Of a stretch of 42,260 nt of DNA, positions 31,948-40,607 are shown piece by piece (the stretch's first letter is position 1; each line of letters starts with the position of its first letter). The notes under the pieces were generated by a model. That model did not search any database. It was not told the DNA's origin and was given only the letters and a program-made list of their open reading frames with translations. Both the position numbers and the translations under genes were made by a program. Where the stretch lies: NCBI GenBank assembly GCA_964444805.1, contig CAYUIK010000087.1, positions 1 through 42,260 of the forward strand, read 5' to 3'. This DNA is from RECG01 sp964444805. Its GTDB lineage: Bacteria; Bacillota_I; Bacilli_A; Acholeplasmatales; Acholeplasmataceae.

Positions 31948-33783
31948 TTGCCGGAAGACCATCGCTGCGAACGGTCCGAGTTTGACTTCTATGTGCTCGG
32001 GTTGCCCGTTGCGGCTCCCCCTCACAGAAGACAGATCGAGACCGTTATATTGATCGCTGCCATGATAGATTTCCTTGTCACTGTTAAGTATTTCCTGATA
32101 CGTCCCCTTGGGAACACCGAGCTGGTAGGTTTCATGCACGTTCGGCGTCATGTTCAAAACGACGAGAAGGGTTTCGTTCGACGACTTACGCAAATAAGCA
32201 AAAACGCTTTGAAAGCGATCATCAACGACGAGCCATTCGAAAGTGGAGGGATCGTGATCTCGCGCATAGAGGCCGTCATGCGCGTGGTAGACCCGCGCGA
32301 GATCCTTGAAAAACCGACTCGCATGTCGATGTGCGGGATAATCGAATAGATTCCAATCGAGTTCTTTGTTTGCGTCCCATTCACTAAATGATGCGAACTC
32401 CTGTCCCATGAACAGCAGTTTCTTTCCCGGATGCGTCATCCAAAACGTCATTAGAAGCCGCCATTGCGCGAACTTGTGAAAATAGTCCCCCGGCATCTTG
32501 TTGATCAGACTTCCCTTCATGTGCACGACTTCATCGTGAGAAAACGGTAGGATGAACTGCTCATTGAAGGCATAGATCAAACCGAAAGTGATCTTGTCAT
32601 GGACATATTTCCGATTGATCGGATCCGTCTTGAAATACGTTAGAACGTCATTCATGAATCCCATGTTCCACTTGTAATTGAAACCGACGCCACCTTGGTC
32701 GATCGGGTGGGTTACCTGGGGGAAATCGGTCGAATCCTCGGCCATGAACATGATGCGTTCATCCTTCTCATAGAGACTCAAACCGAGTTCACGAATGAAA
32801 GCGATGGCGTCTTGATTGACTCCGTGATCGCGATTACCGAGATAATAGATCAAATTCGAGACGGCATCGATTCGAAAGCCGTCAACGTGGAAGTAATCGA
32901 TCCAGAAATGGAGCGCTGAGCGCATGAAACTGCGCGTAATGCCTTTGGAAAAGTCCAAATTGTTCGTTCCCCACGTCACATTCTCACGACGGAAGCGATC
33001 TTCATACTCGTAGAGTGGCGTTCCGTCAAAAAAAGAGAGTCCATGCCCGTCACGGCAGATGTGACCAAGAACCCAGTCGAGGATGACATGGATGCCCGCC
33101 TGATGCATGCGATCGACGAAGTACATCAGATCTTGTGGCACACCGTAGCGTGACGTCGCGGCGAAATAGCCCGTACCCTGATAACCCCAGGAGTCATCCA
33201 AGGGATATTCGTAGATCGGCATCAATTCGACGTGGGTGAACCCATGGTCTTTGACGTGCGTGATGAGGTCATCGACGATCTCATTGTATTTTTTAAAAGA
33301 TCCGAAGCGTCGTTGCCAGGAACCGAGATGGACTTCATAGATCAAAACCGGTTGGTCATATGGTTTTTTCTTTTTTTGTCCGTGCGCCTCATCGTGCCAA
33401 GGATATCCATCGATGTGATAGACTTTCGAGCCCGTGGCCGGACGCTCTTCCGCGAAAAAAGCGAAGGGATCGGCCTTATAGAGTACGCGTCCGTCGTTCG
33501 TATGAATTTCGTATTTGTAGATCGCCCACTCGTGATTTCCGGGCACTTCGATGCGGTAGAGACCTTGAACGTGGACTTTTTTAAGCACGTGTTTCCAGCC
33601 TTCGTAGCCGTTGAACTCGGCGATCAGCCGGACTTCGCGCGCATTCGGTGCGTAAACCGTAAATGATGTTTCGATGATGTTACCGTTAGAATCCTTGATC
33701 AGGTGCGCACCCATCCACTCGTGGAGATCACTAGCCTTGCCCTGGAAAAAACGACGCATGCGCTGATCGAAATTTTGGGTCAT
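31933..33783 (-). CDS. glgB: 1,4-alpha-glucan branching enzyme
   Basis: The 616-residue enzyme introduces alpha-1,6 branches into linear glucans. An N-terminal CBM48-type domain (FTVYAPNAREVRLIAEFNGYEGW) is followed by the GH13 barrel: YEVHLGSWQRRFGSF, LMPIYEYPLDDSWGYQGTGY, nucleophile Asp in DGFRIDAVSN, Glu in MAEDST and Asp in SHDEVVH, then a C-terminal all-beta domain. It lacks the long extra N-terminal module of some GlgBs. A GTG at 33792 abuts the GAGGAG ribosome site; the ATG at 33783, 8 bases away, is chosen. It is the last gene of glgP-amylase-pullulanase-glgB. No glgC or glgA is in the window. Confidence 0.94.
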   Translation of the reverse strand: MTQNFDQRMRRFFQGKASDLHEWMGAHLIKDSNGNIIETSFTVYAPNAREVRLIAEFNGYEGWKHVLKKVHVQGLYRIEVPGNHEWAIYKYEIHTNDGRVLYKADPFAFFAEERPATGSKVYHIDGYPWHDEAHGQKKKKPYDQPVLIYEVHLGSWQRRFGSFKKYNEIVDDLITHVKDHGFTHVELMPIYEYPLDDSWGYQGTGYFAATSRYGVPQDLMYFVDRMHQAGIHVILDWVLGHICRDGHGLSFFDGTPLYEYEDRFRRENVTWGTNNLDFSKGITRSFMRSALHFWIDYFHVDGFRIDAVSNLIYYLGNRDHGVNQDAIAFIRELGLSLYEKDERIMFMAEDSTDFPQVTHPIDQGGVGFNYKWNMGFMNDVLTYFKTDPINRKYVHDKITFGLIYAFNEQFILPFSHDEVVHMKGSLINKMPGDYFHKFAQWRLLMTFWMTHPGKKLLFMGQEFASFSEWDANKELDWNLFDYPAHRHASRFFKDLARVYHAHDGLYARDHDPSTFEWLVVDDRFQSVFAYLRKSSNETLLVVLNMTPNVHETYQLGVPKGTYQEILNSDKEIYHGSDQYNGLDLSSVRGSRNGQPEHIEVKLGPFAAMVFRQQKKD

Positions 33784-33788
33784 TTCGT

Positions 33789-35753
33789 TCACTCCTCGCT
33801 TACTTTATTTCTAACGATATAAAGACCGATGGCATCCATTTCGATCATGTCGTCAGCAACCTTGGCTCGATGTTGTCCAAAGACAACGTTTCCCCCTTCA
33901 AGACGCTTTCGAACAAGACCTTGATCGAATTTCACATAGTGCGTAAACACGTGATTTCGGTCCTTGAACCGATAGATCAGGACATGATGATCGAACTTGA
34001 AATCGACGTCTCTTTCCAGGTCTCTATACACCGGATATTCCTTTCTTAAAGCGATTAAAGACTTGAGTTCACTTACGCTTTTAAGCTTTGGTTTCCACTC
34101 GATTTTGTTGATGTCATCGGGACTTCGATAGGCGTTTTCGACACCCTGTTTGCTACGATAGAACTCCTGTCCGGCATGAAAAAAGGGAATACCGGATGCG
34201 ATCACGACCAAGTGATTGGCAAAATCCTGGTAACGATGAAGTAACGCATCGTCTTTTGGCAGATAACGAAGCATCTGGTCGTAGAATGTCATATTGTCGT
34301 GACACTCGACATAGTTGATGCTTTGTGCCGGGGATGACAAAAGATGTGGGCTGCCGTTTAAAGCCTTCTTCATGAGGTGTTTATCGGCCGTATGACCCGT
34401 TGTAAAGCCGGGCACGGCTTCGTGAAGCGGACCTTTTAGTGTGTTTCGGAAAAAATCATTAAAAAACGCGTACCCCGGCATGAGCCGGTGATTCGCCATG
34501 TTGCTTCGCTTCTTCGCGGGTACTTCCGTACTCATGTTCCAGCCTTCGCCGTAAAGCATGATCGAAGGATTGATGCGTTTGAGTCGGTCTTCGATCGCGT
34601 GCATCGTATCGACGTCAAGCAGACCCATGAGATCGAAGCGGAATCCATCGATTCGAAATGCTTCAGCCCAGTAGACGAGATTATCGACGATCAGGCGACG
34701 TACCATGTAGTTTCTTGTCTCGATGTCATTCCCACAATAACTCGCATCCGTCTGGGTTCCGTGTTGATCGTGACGAAAGAAATAACCCGGAACAAGGTAA
34801 TCGTAAGGAAATTTCGCTCGTTGATAGACGTGGTTGAAAACGACATCCATGTTGATACCGAGACCAAGCGCGTGCGCCCGATCGATGAGCGTTTTGAATG
34901 CGTTGATACGGGCATAGGGATCCTTCGGATCCTTGGCAAACCACCCTTGAACAACGAAAAACTGGCGCGGATTGTAGCCCCAGTTATAGGATCTCTCCTT
35001 ATCGTTTTCATCGACACCGAAAAAATCGAAGACCGGTAATAATTGCAGGTGCGTCGCACCGAAATCCTTGACATATTCAAGGACGGAAGAACCAAGCCGA
35101 TCGCTCTGCTCACAAAGACCTTGAAAGAGCCCTTTGGACGCAACATCTAAACCGATCGTCATATCGCGGACATGCCCCTCATAGAGAACGGCATCGGTAT
35201 ATTTCTTTAAAACGACCGGATGCTCTTCAAGCGTCTTGGTCAAAGCAAGATCGATCACATAATTCTTGTCGTCCTTCCCCTGTGCATTCGCGTAAGGATC
35301 ACGGACCCGATGAAACGAATCGGATAAGCGAACGTCATAGTCATAGGGCTTGCCGGCATGATCGCCGGATACACGTATGCGATAGATCGGTTCTTCATAA
35401 GTCATCGGATAGGACGCATCTCCTAGATTGAGCCGGACTTCTTTTGCGACCGGTGTAAAGAGGTAGAAGTCGGTATGCGTCTTATGATAGACATAGCCGA
35501 GCGGCCCATCGTAACGGAAGCGTTCTTCAAAAGCCTTCTTCAGTGTGACCAAGCCGATTTCAAGCGGATAGTCTTCACCGTTGATCTTCAGACGATCCGT
35601 TTCATGCAAAACGATATCCCGATCCGTTTCAAAATAGTGATGATTGTCTTTTCGTTCAACGAACGAAAAGACATAGTCCTTGTTTTCAATCGTTTCAATC
35701 GCGCCTTCAGATTCGACGCGAATCATCCGAAAGTCCTCGATAAAAGCTCTCAT
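33789..35753 (-). CDS. pulA: Type I pullulanase
   Basis: The 654-residue debranching enzyme hydrolyses alpha-1,6 bonds in branched glucans. The hallmark YNWGYNP is present at about 255-261, with N-terminal beta modules (about 1-170). The GH13 motifs are DVVFNHVY, nucleophile Asp in IDGFRFDLMG, Glu in LYGEGW and Asp in VECHDNMTF. There is no signal peptide, so it acts inside the cell on limit dextrins or stored glucan. It overlaps the amylase gene by ATGA and lies just before glgB. Confidence 0.93.
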   Translation of the reverse strand: MRAFIEDFRMIRVESEGAIETIENKDYVFSFVERKDNHHYFETDRDIVLHETDRLKINGEDYPLEIGLVTLKKAFEERFRYDGPLGYVYHKTHTDFYLFTPVAKEVRLNLGDASYPMTYEEPIYRIRVSGDHAGKPYDYDVRLSDSFHRVRDPYANAQGKDDKNYVIDLALTKTLEEHPVVLKKYTDAVLYEGHVRDMTIGLDVASKGLFQGLCEQSDRLGSSVLEYVKDFGATHLQLLPVFDFFGVDENDKERSYNWGYNPRQFFVVQGWFAKDPKDPYARINAFKTLIDRAHALGLGINMDVVFNHVYQRAKFPYDYLVPGYFFRHDQHGTQTDASYCGNDIETRNYMVRRLIVDNLVYWAEAFRIDGFRFDLMGLLDVDTMHAIEDRLKRINPSIMLYGEGWNMSTEVPAKKRSNMANHRLMPGYAFFNDFFRNTLKGPLHEAVPGFTTGHTADKHLMKKALNGSPHLLSSPAQSINYVECHDNMTFYDQMLRYLPKDDALLHRYQDFANHLVVIASGIPFFHAGQEFYRSKQGVENAYRSPDDINKIEWKPKLKSVSELKSLIALRKEYPVYRDLERDVDFKFDHHVLIYRFKDRNHVFTHYVKFDQGLVRKRLEGGNVVFGQHRAKVADDMIEMDAIGLYIVRNKVSEE

Positions 35754-37039
35754 AGCATGCGTCCCTTCGTCGTGTCGATGATGATCGGTCCTCTTGGAAG
35801 CGATATGCGACCGTCGTGTACGGTAATCATCGTCTCGTCAAGTCGATTCATGTATCGTCCGTCTTTAAGCGGTACGTTTGCTTCCTGCTGACCGGACAGG
35901 TTGAAGACGCCTATGAGAAATTCGTGGTCCAAGAGGTAATGGAGCACGGCAACGCCATGGTATACATTTGAGTGATAGGTACCCTCTTTGAAGATCGGTT
36001 TCTTTTTCAGTTCGGCAAGTCTTTTAATCAACGGTTCGACCGAATGGGTAACATCCCATTCGATCACATCGTCGTTGAAAAGATCGGGTCGATGGGCAAT
36101 CCCGTGTTCCATACCGGCATAGATGAGCGGTGCACCCTTGAGAAAAAAGTTCAAGGCGAGCATGTTTGTAAAATGGTAATCGTCTTTGACTAGGTGACGC
36201 AAGCGTGGTTGATCATGGTTCTCGAAACTGCGGAGTTTGACGTAATTCTTCGGATAGACGGCTTCCTGCCGTTCGATTTCTTCGAGCCACCTCGTCGGAT
36301 CACCTGTTTCGAGATACTCGGTCATGAAGTCGAAGATGTCGTAATCATAGAGAATATCGAATGCCTGATACATTTCCGAATCGCTCGAACACGCATAACC
36401 AAGGTCGCGCAAATACTTGACGAACGAGAGATGAACCGACTCCGATAACCAGATGAAATCCGGGTTAATCGCTTGAATCCGCTGACGTGCTTCAAACCAA
36501 AAATCGAGCGGTATAAGCGGTGCGACGTCACACCGAAAACCATCGACCATTTCCGCCCATTTGGAAAGAATATTCAAAAAGTAATCCCAGACTGGGCGCT
36601 TGTTGTAGTCGAGATCGGTAATGTCGCTCCAGTCGCCGACACGATTGGCGAAATGACCGTTCTTATCCTTGTAAAACCATTCCGGATGTTCATAGACGAG
36701 ATCGGAGTCACGAGCGGTATGGTTGATGACGATATCCATCATCACTTTCAGACCGATCGCGTGCGCCGCTTCAATCAGACGCTTGAAATCATCGATCGTA
36801 CCGAGTGATGGATCGATGCGATCATACGCCCGGATCGAATAAGGACTACCTACGGATCCCTTTCGGTCTTTTCGACCGATCGGATGGATCGGCAATAGAT
36901 AGATCACGTCGACACCGAGCGCCTTGATCCGTTTGAGGTCATCGATCACGCCCTGGAAGTTCTGACTCTTTGAATGTTGTCTAACGAATATTTGATAGAA
37001 AATGGTATTGCGGATATTTAAGTTCGTGTCCTTGGCCAT
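35750..37039 (-). CDS. GH13 alpha-amylase-family glycosidase, cytoplasmic
   Basis: The 429-residue compact GH13 protein has DIVINHTARDSDLV, nucleophile Asp in VDGFRCDVAPL, acid/base Glu in LSESVH and Asp in ENHDQPR, and a short C-terminal beta domain. The opening IFYQIFVRQHS suggests an intracellular alpha-amylase acting on maltodextrin or glycogen. No signal peptide is visible. Exact substrate cannot be read from sequence. It lies 19 bases after glgP and overlaps pulA by ATGA. The ribosome site is AGAGGAGA. Confidence 0.88.
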   Translation of the reverse strand: MAKDTNLNIRNTIFYQIFVRQHSKSQNFQGVIDDLKRIKALGVDVIYLLPIHPIGRKDRKGSVGSPYSIRAYDRIDPSLGTIDDFKRLIEAAHAIGLKVMMDIVINHTARDSDLVYEHPEWFYKDKNGHFANRVGDWSDITDLDYNKRPVWDYFLNILSKWAEMVDGFRCDVAPLIPLDFWFEARQRIQAINPDFIWLSESVHLSFVKYLRDLGYACSSDSEMYQAFDILYDYDIFDFMTEYLETGDPTRWLEEIERQEAVYPKNYVKLRSFENHDQPRLRHLVKDDYHFTNMLALNFFLKGAPLIYAGMEHGIAHRPDLFNDDVIEWDVTHSVEPLIKRLAELKKKPIFKEGTYHSNVYHGVAVLHYLLDHEFLIGVFNLSGQQEANVPLKDGRYMNRLDETMITVHDGRISLPRGPIIIDTTKGRML

Positions 37040-37058
37040 ATACGTGTCTCCTCTTTAA

Positions 37059-39434
37059 CTATCTTATTTTTTCGAGGTTCCAGATGTCCTTATTGTATTG
37101 TTCGATCGTTCGATCGGAGGTAAAATGTCCCGAGTTCGCGATGTTGATGATGACGCGTTTAAACCAGTCTCCTCGATCTTGATACATCTCATTCGCCCGC
37201 TCATGGGCTTCGACATAGGCGTCGAAGTCCTTGAGGACGAGGAAATAGTCGCTGTTCAAGAGGTTGTTCAAAATGAAATCGAAGTGCTGCGGATTGCTTC
37301 TAAGTCCCCGAATGAAGGCAAAAACATCCTTGAGGCGCTGGTCCTTTTCATAGATTTCACGCGGTTTGTAGCCGTTGTTCTGATAGAACTCGGAAACCTC
37401 CTCAGCGGTCATGCCGAAAATGATGGCGTTGTCTTCCCCGACTTCATTGACGATCTCGAGGTTCGCACCGTCGAGCGTGCCGATCGTGATCGCACCATTC
37501 ATCATGAATTTCATGTTTCCCGTGCCACTCGCTTCTTTCGTTGCCGTCGAAATCTGTTCGGAGAGATCCGCAGCCGGCATGATGTATTCCGCATAGGTAA
37601 CGTTATAGTTGCGGATAAAGACGACTTTGAGCAGGTCTTTGGTCTCTTTGTCGTGGTTCATGACATCCGCAACCGTGTCGATCAGCTCGATCACCGCTTT
37701 AGCCATATGGTAACTCGGAGCGGCCTTCCCGCCGATGATGAAGGCATGCGGAACGTAGTTCGCCTTGAATTCGGGATCCTTTTTTAGCCTCTGATAGACA
37801 TAGATGATGTGAATGATGTTCATCAGCTGCCTTTTGTATTCGTGTAGGCGCTTGACCTGAATGTCGAAGATGCCATCGGTATCGAGCTTGATGCCTTGGT
37901 CGTGATAGATGCGACTGGCTAACGCCATTTTCTTGGTCTTCTTCATCTCATAGACGTCGTTGCGCGTCGCTTCGTCATCCTGATACTCCGCGAATTTCTT
38001 GAGCTTGAGAAGATCCTCACGCCATGACGTGCCGATCCGTTCATCGAGAATATCGACGAGCTCGTGATTCGTGTGGATCAACCAGCGACGATGGGTAATC
38101 CCATTGGTTTTGTTATTGAACTTTTCGGGGTAGAGCGTAAAGAAGTCTTTCATCTCGTATTTCTTGAGAATGTTCGTATGAAGTTCGGCAACCCCATTGA
38201 CGCTAAAGGATCCGTAGATCGAAATATGTGCCATCCTGAGGTGCTGATGCCCGATCAAAGCCATGAGATAGATCTGTTCACGGTTAAAACGACCGTCGGC
38301 TTCGAGAAGTTCCTTGAAGCGTCGATTCATTTCGAGGATGATCTCAAAAATACGGGGAAGCAGGTTTCTAAAAATGCCGATCTCCCATTTTTCCAGTGCT
38401 TCGGATAGGATCGTATGATTCGTGAATGCGCACATGCGCGTCGTTAGATCCCACGCCTTGTCATAGCCCATGCCCTCTTCATCCATGAGCACGCGCATGA
38501 GCTCGGGAATGACGAGCGTCGGATGCGTGTCATTTAGTTGAAAGACATAGTAATCGGGCAGTGTTTCGAGCGTACGCTCGAGCGCCTTGTGCTCGTTGAT
38601 GACGCGCTTGACCCCTGCTGCACTAAACAGGTATTGCTGCTGCAACCTCAGTGTTTTTCCTTCTTCCTTGGAGTCATCGGGGTAGAGTTGGTCGTCGATT
38701 CGTGCGACCATACGCAAGTATTTACCGTCGTGATGGGCGTGCCGTTCACTCGGTTCGGTCGACCAGAGTCTAAGCGATGTGACGACATCATTGTGATCAC
38801 CGATGATCTTGACGTCATAAGGGACCGCTTTGACCCAAACCGGATTGATCAGTCGCGTATGCTCGACATATCCGAAGAAAGGAATATGAATCGACTCGTC
38901 TTCTCGCTTCGTTTCCCAGATGAACGGACGGTCTAACCACGGATCTTCGAGCTCGACTTGTTTGTGATTGCGGATCTCCTGTTTGAAAAACCCCTTCTGA
39001 TAACGGATGCTGTTGCCGTAGAGCGGGTATCCGAGTGAGGCGGCAGAATCGAGAAAACAAGCGGAAAGGCGACCGAGACCGCCATTACCGAGTCCGGCAT
39101 CGGATTCGCTTTCTTCGATCTCGTTCAAATTGATGTTCAAATCCATGAAAGCTTCCTTGACAACGTCATAGAAGCCGCTGTTTTGCAAGTTGTTCGTGAT
39201 CAGACGCCCCATCAAAAATTCCATCGAGAAATAGATCGCCTTTTTCAAGCCCTTCTCTTTGACGGTACGTTCCGTTTTCTGGAATTTCTTTTCTAGGTGC
39301 TGGTCGAGGAGTTCCGCGAGTACACTATACCTTTGATAGGCATTCGACTCATCGAGTTCGACTTCGAATGTTTCTTCAAGACGACTAAGAAACGCGCCTT
39401 TGAACGTATCTTTATTCAGAAAAATATGTTGCAT
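37059..39434 (-). CDS. glgP: Glycogen/maltodextrin phosphorylase
   Basis: The 791-residue PLP enzyme releases glucose-1-phosphate from the non-reducing ends of alpha-1,4-glucans. Family signatures are FSMEFLMGRLI near 69-79, AGLGNGGLGRLSACFLDS near 113-130 and the cofactor segment EASGTGNMKFMMNG, with the PLP-binding Lys near residue 641. It is of normal length for bacterial phosphorylases. It is the first gene of the glgP-amylase-pulA-glgB operon; the 99-base gap to malG holds that gene's terminator and the start region. The ribosome site is AAGGAGA. Confidence 0.95.
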   Translation of the reverse strand: MQHIFLNKDTFKGAFLSRLEETFEVELDESNAYQRYSVLAELLDQHLEKKFQKTERTVKEKGLKKAIYFSMEFLMGRLITNNLQNSGFYDVVKEAFMDLNINLNEIEESESDAGLGNGGLGRLSACFLDSAASLGYPLYGNSIRYQKGFFKQEIRNHKQVELEDPWLDRPFIWETKREDESIHIPFFGYVEHTRLINPVWVKAVPYDVKIIGDHNDVVTSLRLWSTEPSERHAHHDGKYLRMVARIDDQLYPDDSKEEGKTLRLQQQYLFSAAGVKRVINEHKALERTLETLPDYYVFQLNDTHPTLVIPELMRVLMDEEGMGYDKAWDLTTRMCAFTNHTILSEALEKWEIGIFRNLLPRIFEIILEMNRRFKELLEADGRFNREQIYLMALIGHQHLRMAHISIYGSFSVNGVAELHTNILKKYEMKDFFTLYPEKFNNKTNGITHRRWLIHTNHELVDILDERIGTSWREDLLKLKKFAEYQDDEATRNDVYEMKKTKKMALASRIYHDQGIKLDTDGIFDIQVKRLHEYKRQLMNIIHIIYVYQRLKKDPEFKANYVPHAFIIGGKAAPSYHMAKAVIELIDTVADVMNHDKETKDLLKVVFIRNYNVTYAEYIMPAADLSEQISTATKEASGTGNMKFMMNGAITIGTLDGANLEIVNEVGEDNAIIFGMTAEEVSEFYQNNGYKPREIYEKDQRLKDVFAFIRGLRSNPQHFDFILNNLLNSDYFLVLKDFDAYVEAHERANEMYQDRGDWFKRVIINIANSGHFTSDRTIEQYNKDIWNLEKIR

Positions 39435-39514
39435 GATTGTCTCCTTGTTGTTTAGATTTACACCTATATTTTACCACATATGCGACGATCCTGTCGCCTC
39501 TGACCCTCGTCTCA

Positions 39515-39543
39515 AAAGAAAAGGGTAAAAAATCTACCCTTTT
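39515..39543 (-). terminator. malG terminator
   Basis: AAAAGGGTA (39519-39527) and TACCCTTTT (39535-39543) pair with a 7-base loop, followed by a T-rich tail on the minus strand. It overlaps the malG stop codon and separates transport genes from glgP. Confidence 0.75.
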
Positions 39544-40604
39544 GTCGCCCCTGCCATGATTCCCTCGATCAGGTAGCGTTGGAATAGCATATAGAGAATC
39601 GTAATCGGTAAACCGACGAGAAGCGCTCCTGCCGCGAATGCGGAGTAGTGAATGTGATCTATGTCATTGATAAACTTGAATAGACCGACGGCGAGCGTCC
39701 ATTGCTGAGTGACGTCATAATCACGAGGAGCATCGGGTGGAAAATAATTCAGCAAATAACCGGGAAGCATGTAGTCCATCCACGGAACCATGAACATCGT
39801 AACGGCAACGAATGTCAGAATCGGGACGGAAAGCGGCAAAATAATCCGCCAAAAGATCTGGAACTTATTCGCACCATCGATCATGGCCGACTCGTCCAAG
39901 TCCTTCGGTATTTGCGAGAGGAACCCTTTGACGAGCCAAAGATTTCCCGGTATACTTCCGCCGATATAGAGAATACTTAGTGCGCGCGGTTGCCCGAGAA
40001 GACCGAATTTCCAGAAGAGAACATACATCGCGATCAGTCCCATGAAGGACGGGAAAGCTTGAAGTACGAGAATCGCCAAGAGACCGGCACGTTTTCCGAC
40101 GAACTTGAACCGTGCGAAGACATACGCCGCGCCGGTAATGAGTACCGTACCGACGAACATGTTGATCAAGGCGATACTGAGGGTATTCCAATACCAACGG
40201 ACGAACTTCGTCTCTTCAAAGAGATAGGTGAACGCCCCGGTATTCGGATCCTTGGGCCAGATCGTGCTCGGGACCGAACTTTGAATGTTCGAAAGCGACA
40301 ATCCGATAATATAAACAACCGGAACGATAACGATAATCGAGATCAAAGCGATCTCACCGTAGATCAAGGTTCGTGCAACAAAATTCTTGAGTGAAAAGAC
40401 CGCTCGAAGACCTTGTTTCGATATGTTTCGCCGTTTTTTCCTTTGGATGTAATAGTAAAGACCATAGACGGGGATGAGTCCGATCAAACCCGGTTTGAGT
40501 CCTTCATAACCCTTTTTCCTGGCGTATTCGACGACCGTTCCCTGGTGGATCAAGAGAACGACGATCGCGCCATAAATGAGTAGTAAACGAAGTATGAGTG
40601 GCAT
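39534..40604 (-). CDS. malG: Maltodextrin ABC transporter permease MalG
   Basis: The 356-residue inner-membrane permease has the binding-protein-dependent transport fold with EAA loop DLDESAMIDGANKFQIFWRIILP (about 240-262), which docks the ATPase. The C-terminus MAGATKG is MalG-like. It carries an extra N-terminal part of roughly 75 residues with one or two hydrophobic helices (LILRLLLIYGAIVVLLI, KPGLIGLIPVYGLYYYI) and a basic linker before the usual first helix; classical MalG is about 280-300 residues. It lies three bases after malF. Confidence 0.9.
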   Translation of the reverse strand: MPLILRLLLIYGAIVVLLIHQGTVVEYARKKGYEGLKPGLIGLIPVYGLYYYIQRKKRRNISKQGLRAVFSLKNFVARTLIYGEIALISIIVIVPVVYIIGLSLSNIQSSVPSTIWPKDPNTGAFTYLFEETKFVRWYWNTLSIALINMFVGTVLITGAAYVFARFKFVGKRAGLLAILVLQAFPSFMGLIAMYVLFWKFGLLGQPRALSILYIGGSIPGNLWLVKGFLSQIPKDLDESAMIDGANKFQIFWRIILPLSVPILTFVAVTMFMVPWMDYMLPGYLLNYFPPDAPRDYDVTQQWTLAVGLFKFINDIDHIHYSAFAAGALLVGLPITILYMLFQRYLIEGIMAGATKG

Positions 40605-40607
40605 GTT

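Noticed and set aside
39482..39497. GCGAC/GTCGC inverted repeat upstream of glgP
   Set aside because: Short (5 bp), with no promoter it clearly overlaps and no second copy; too weak to list as an operator.
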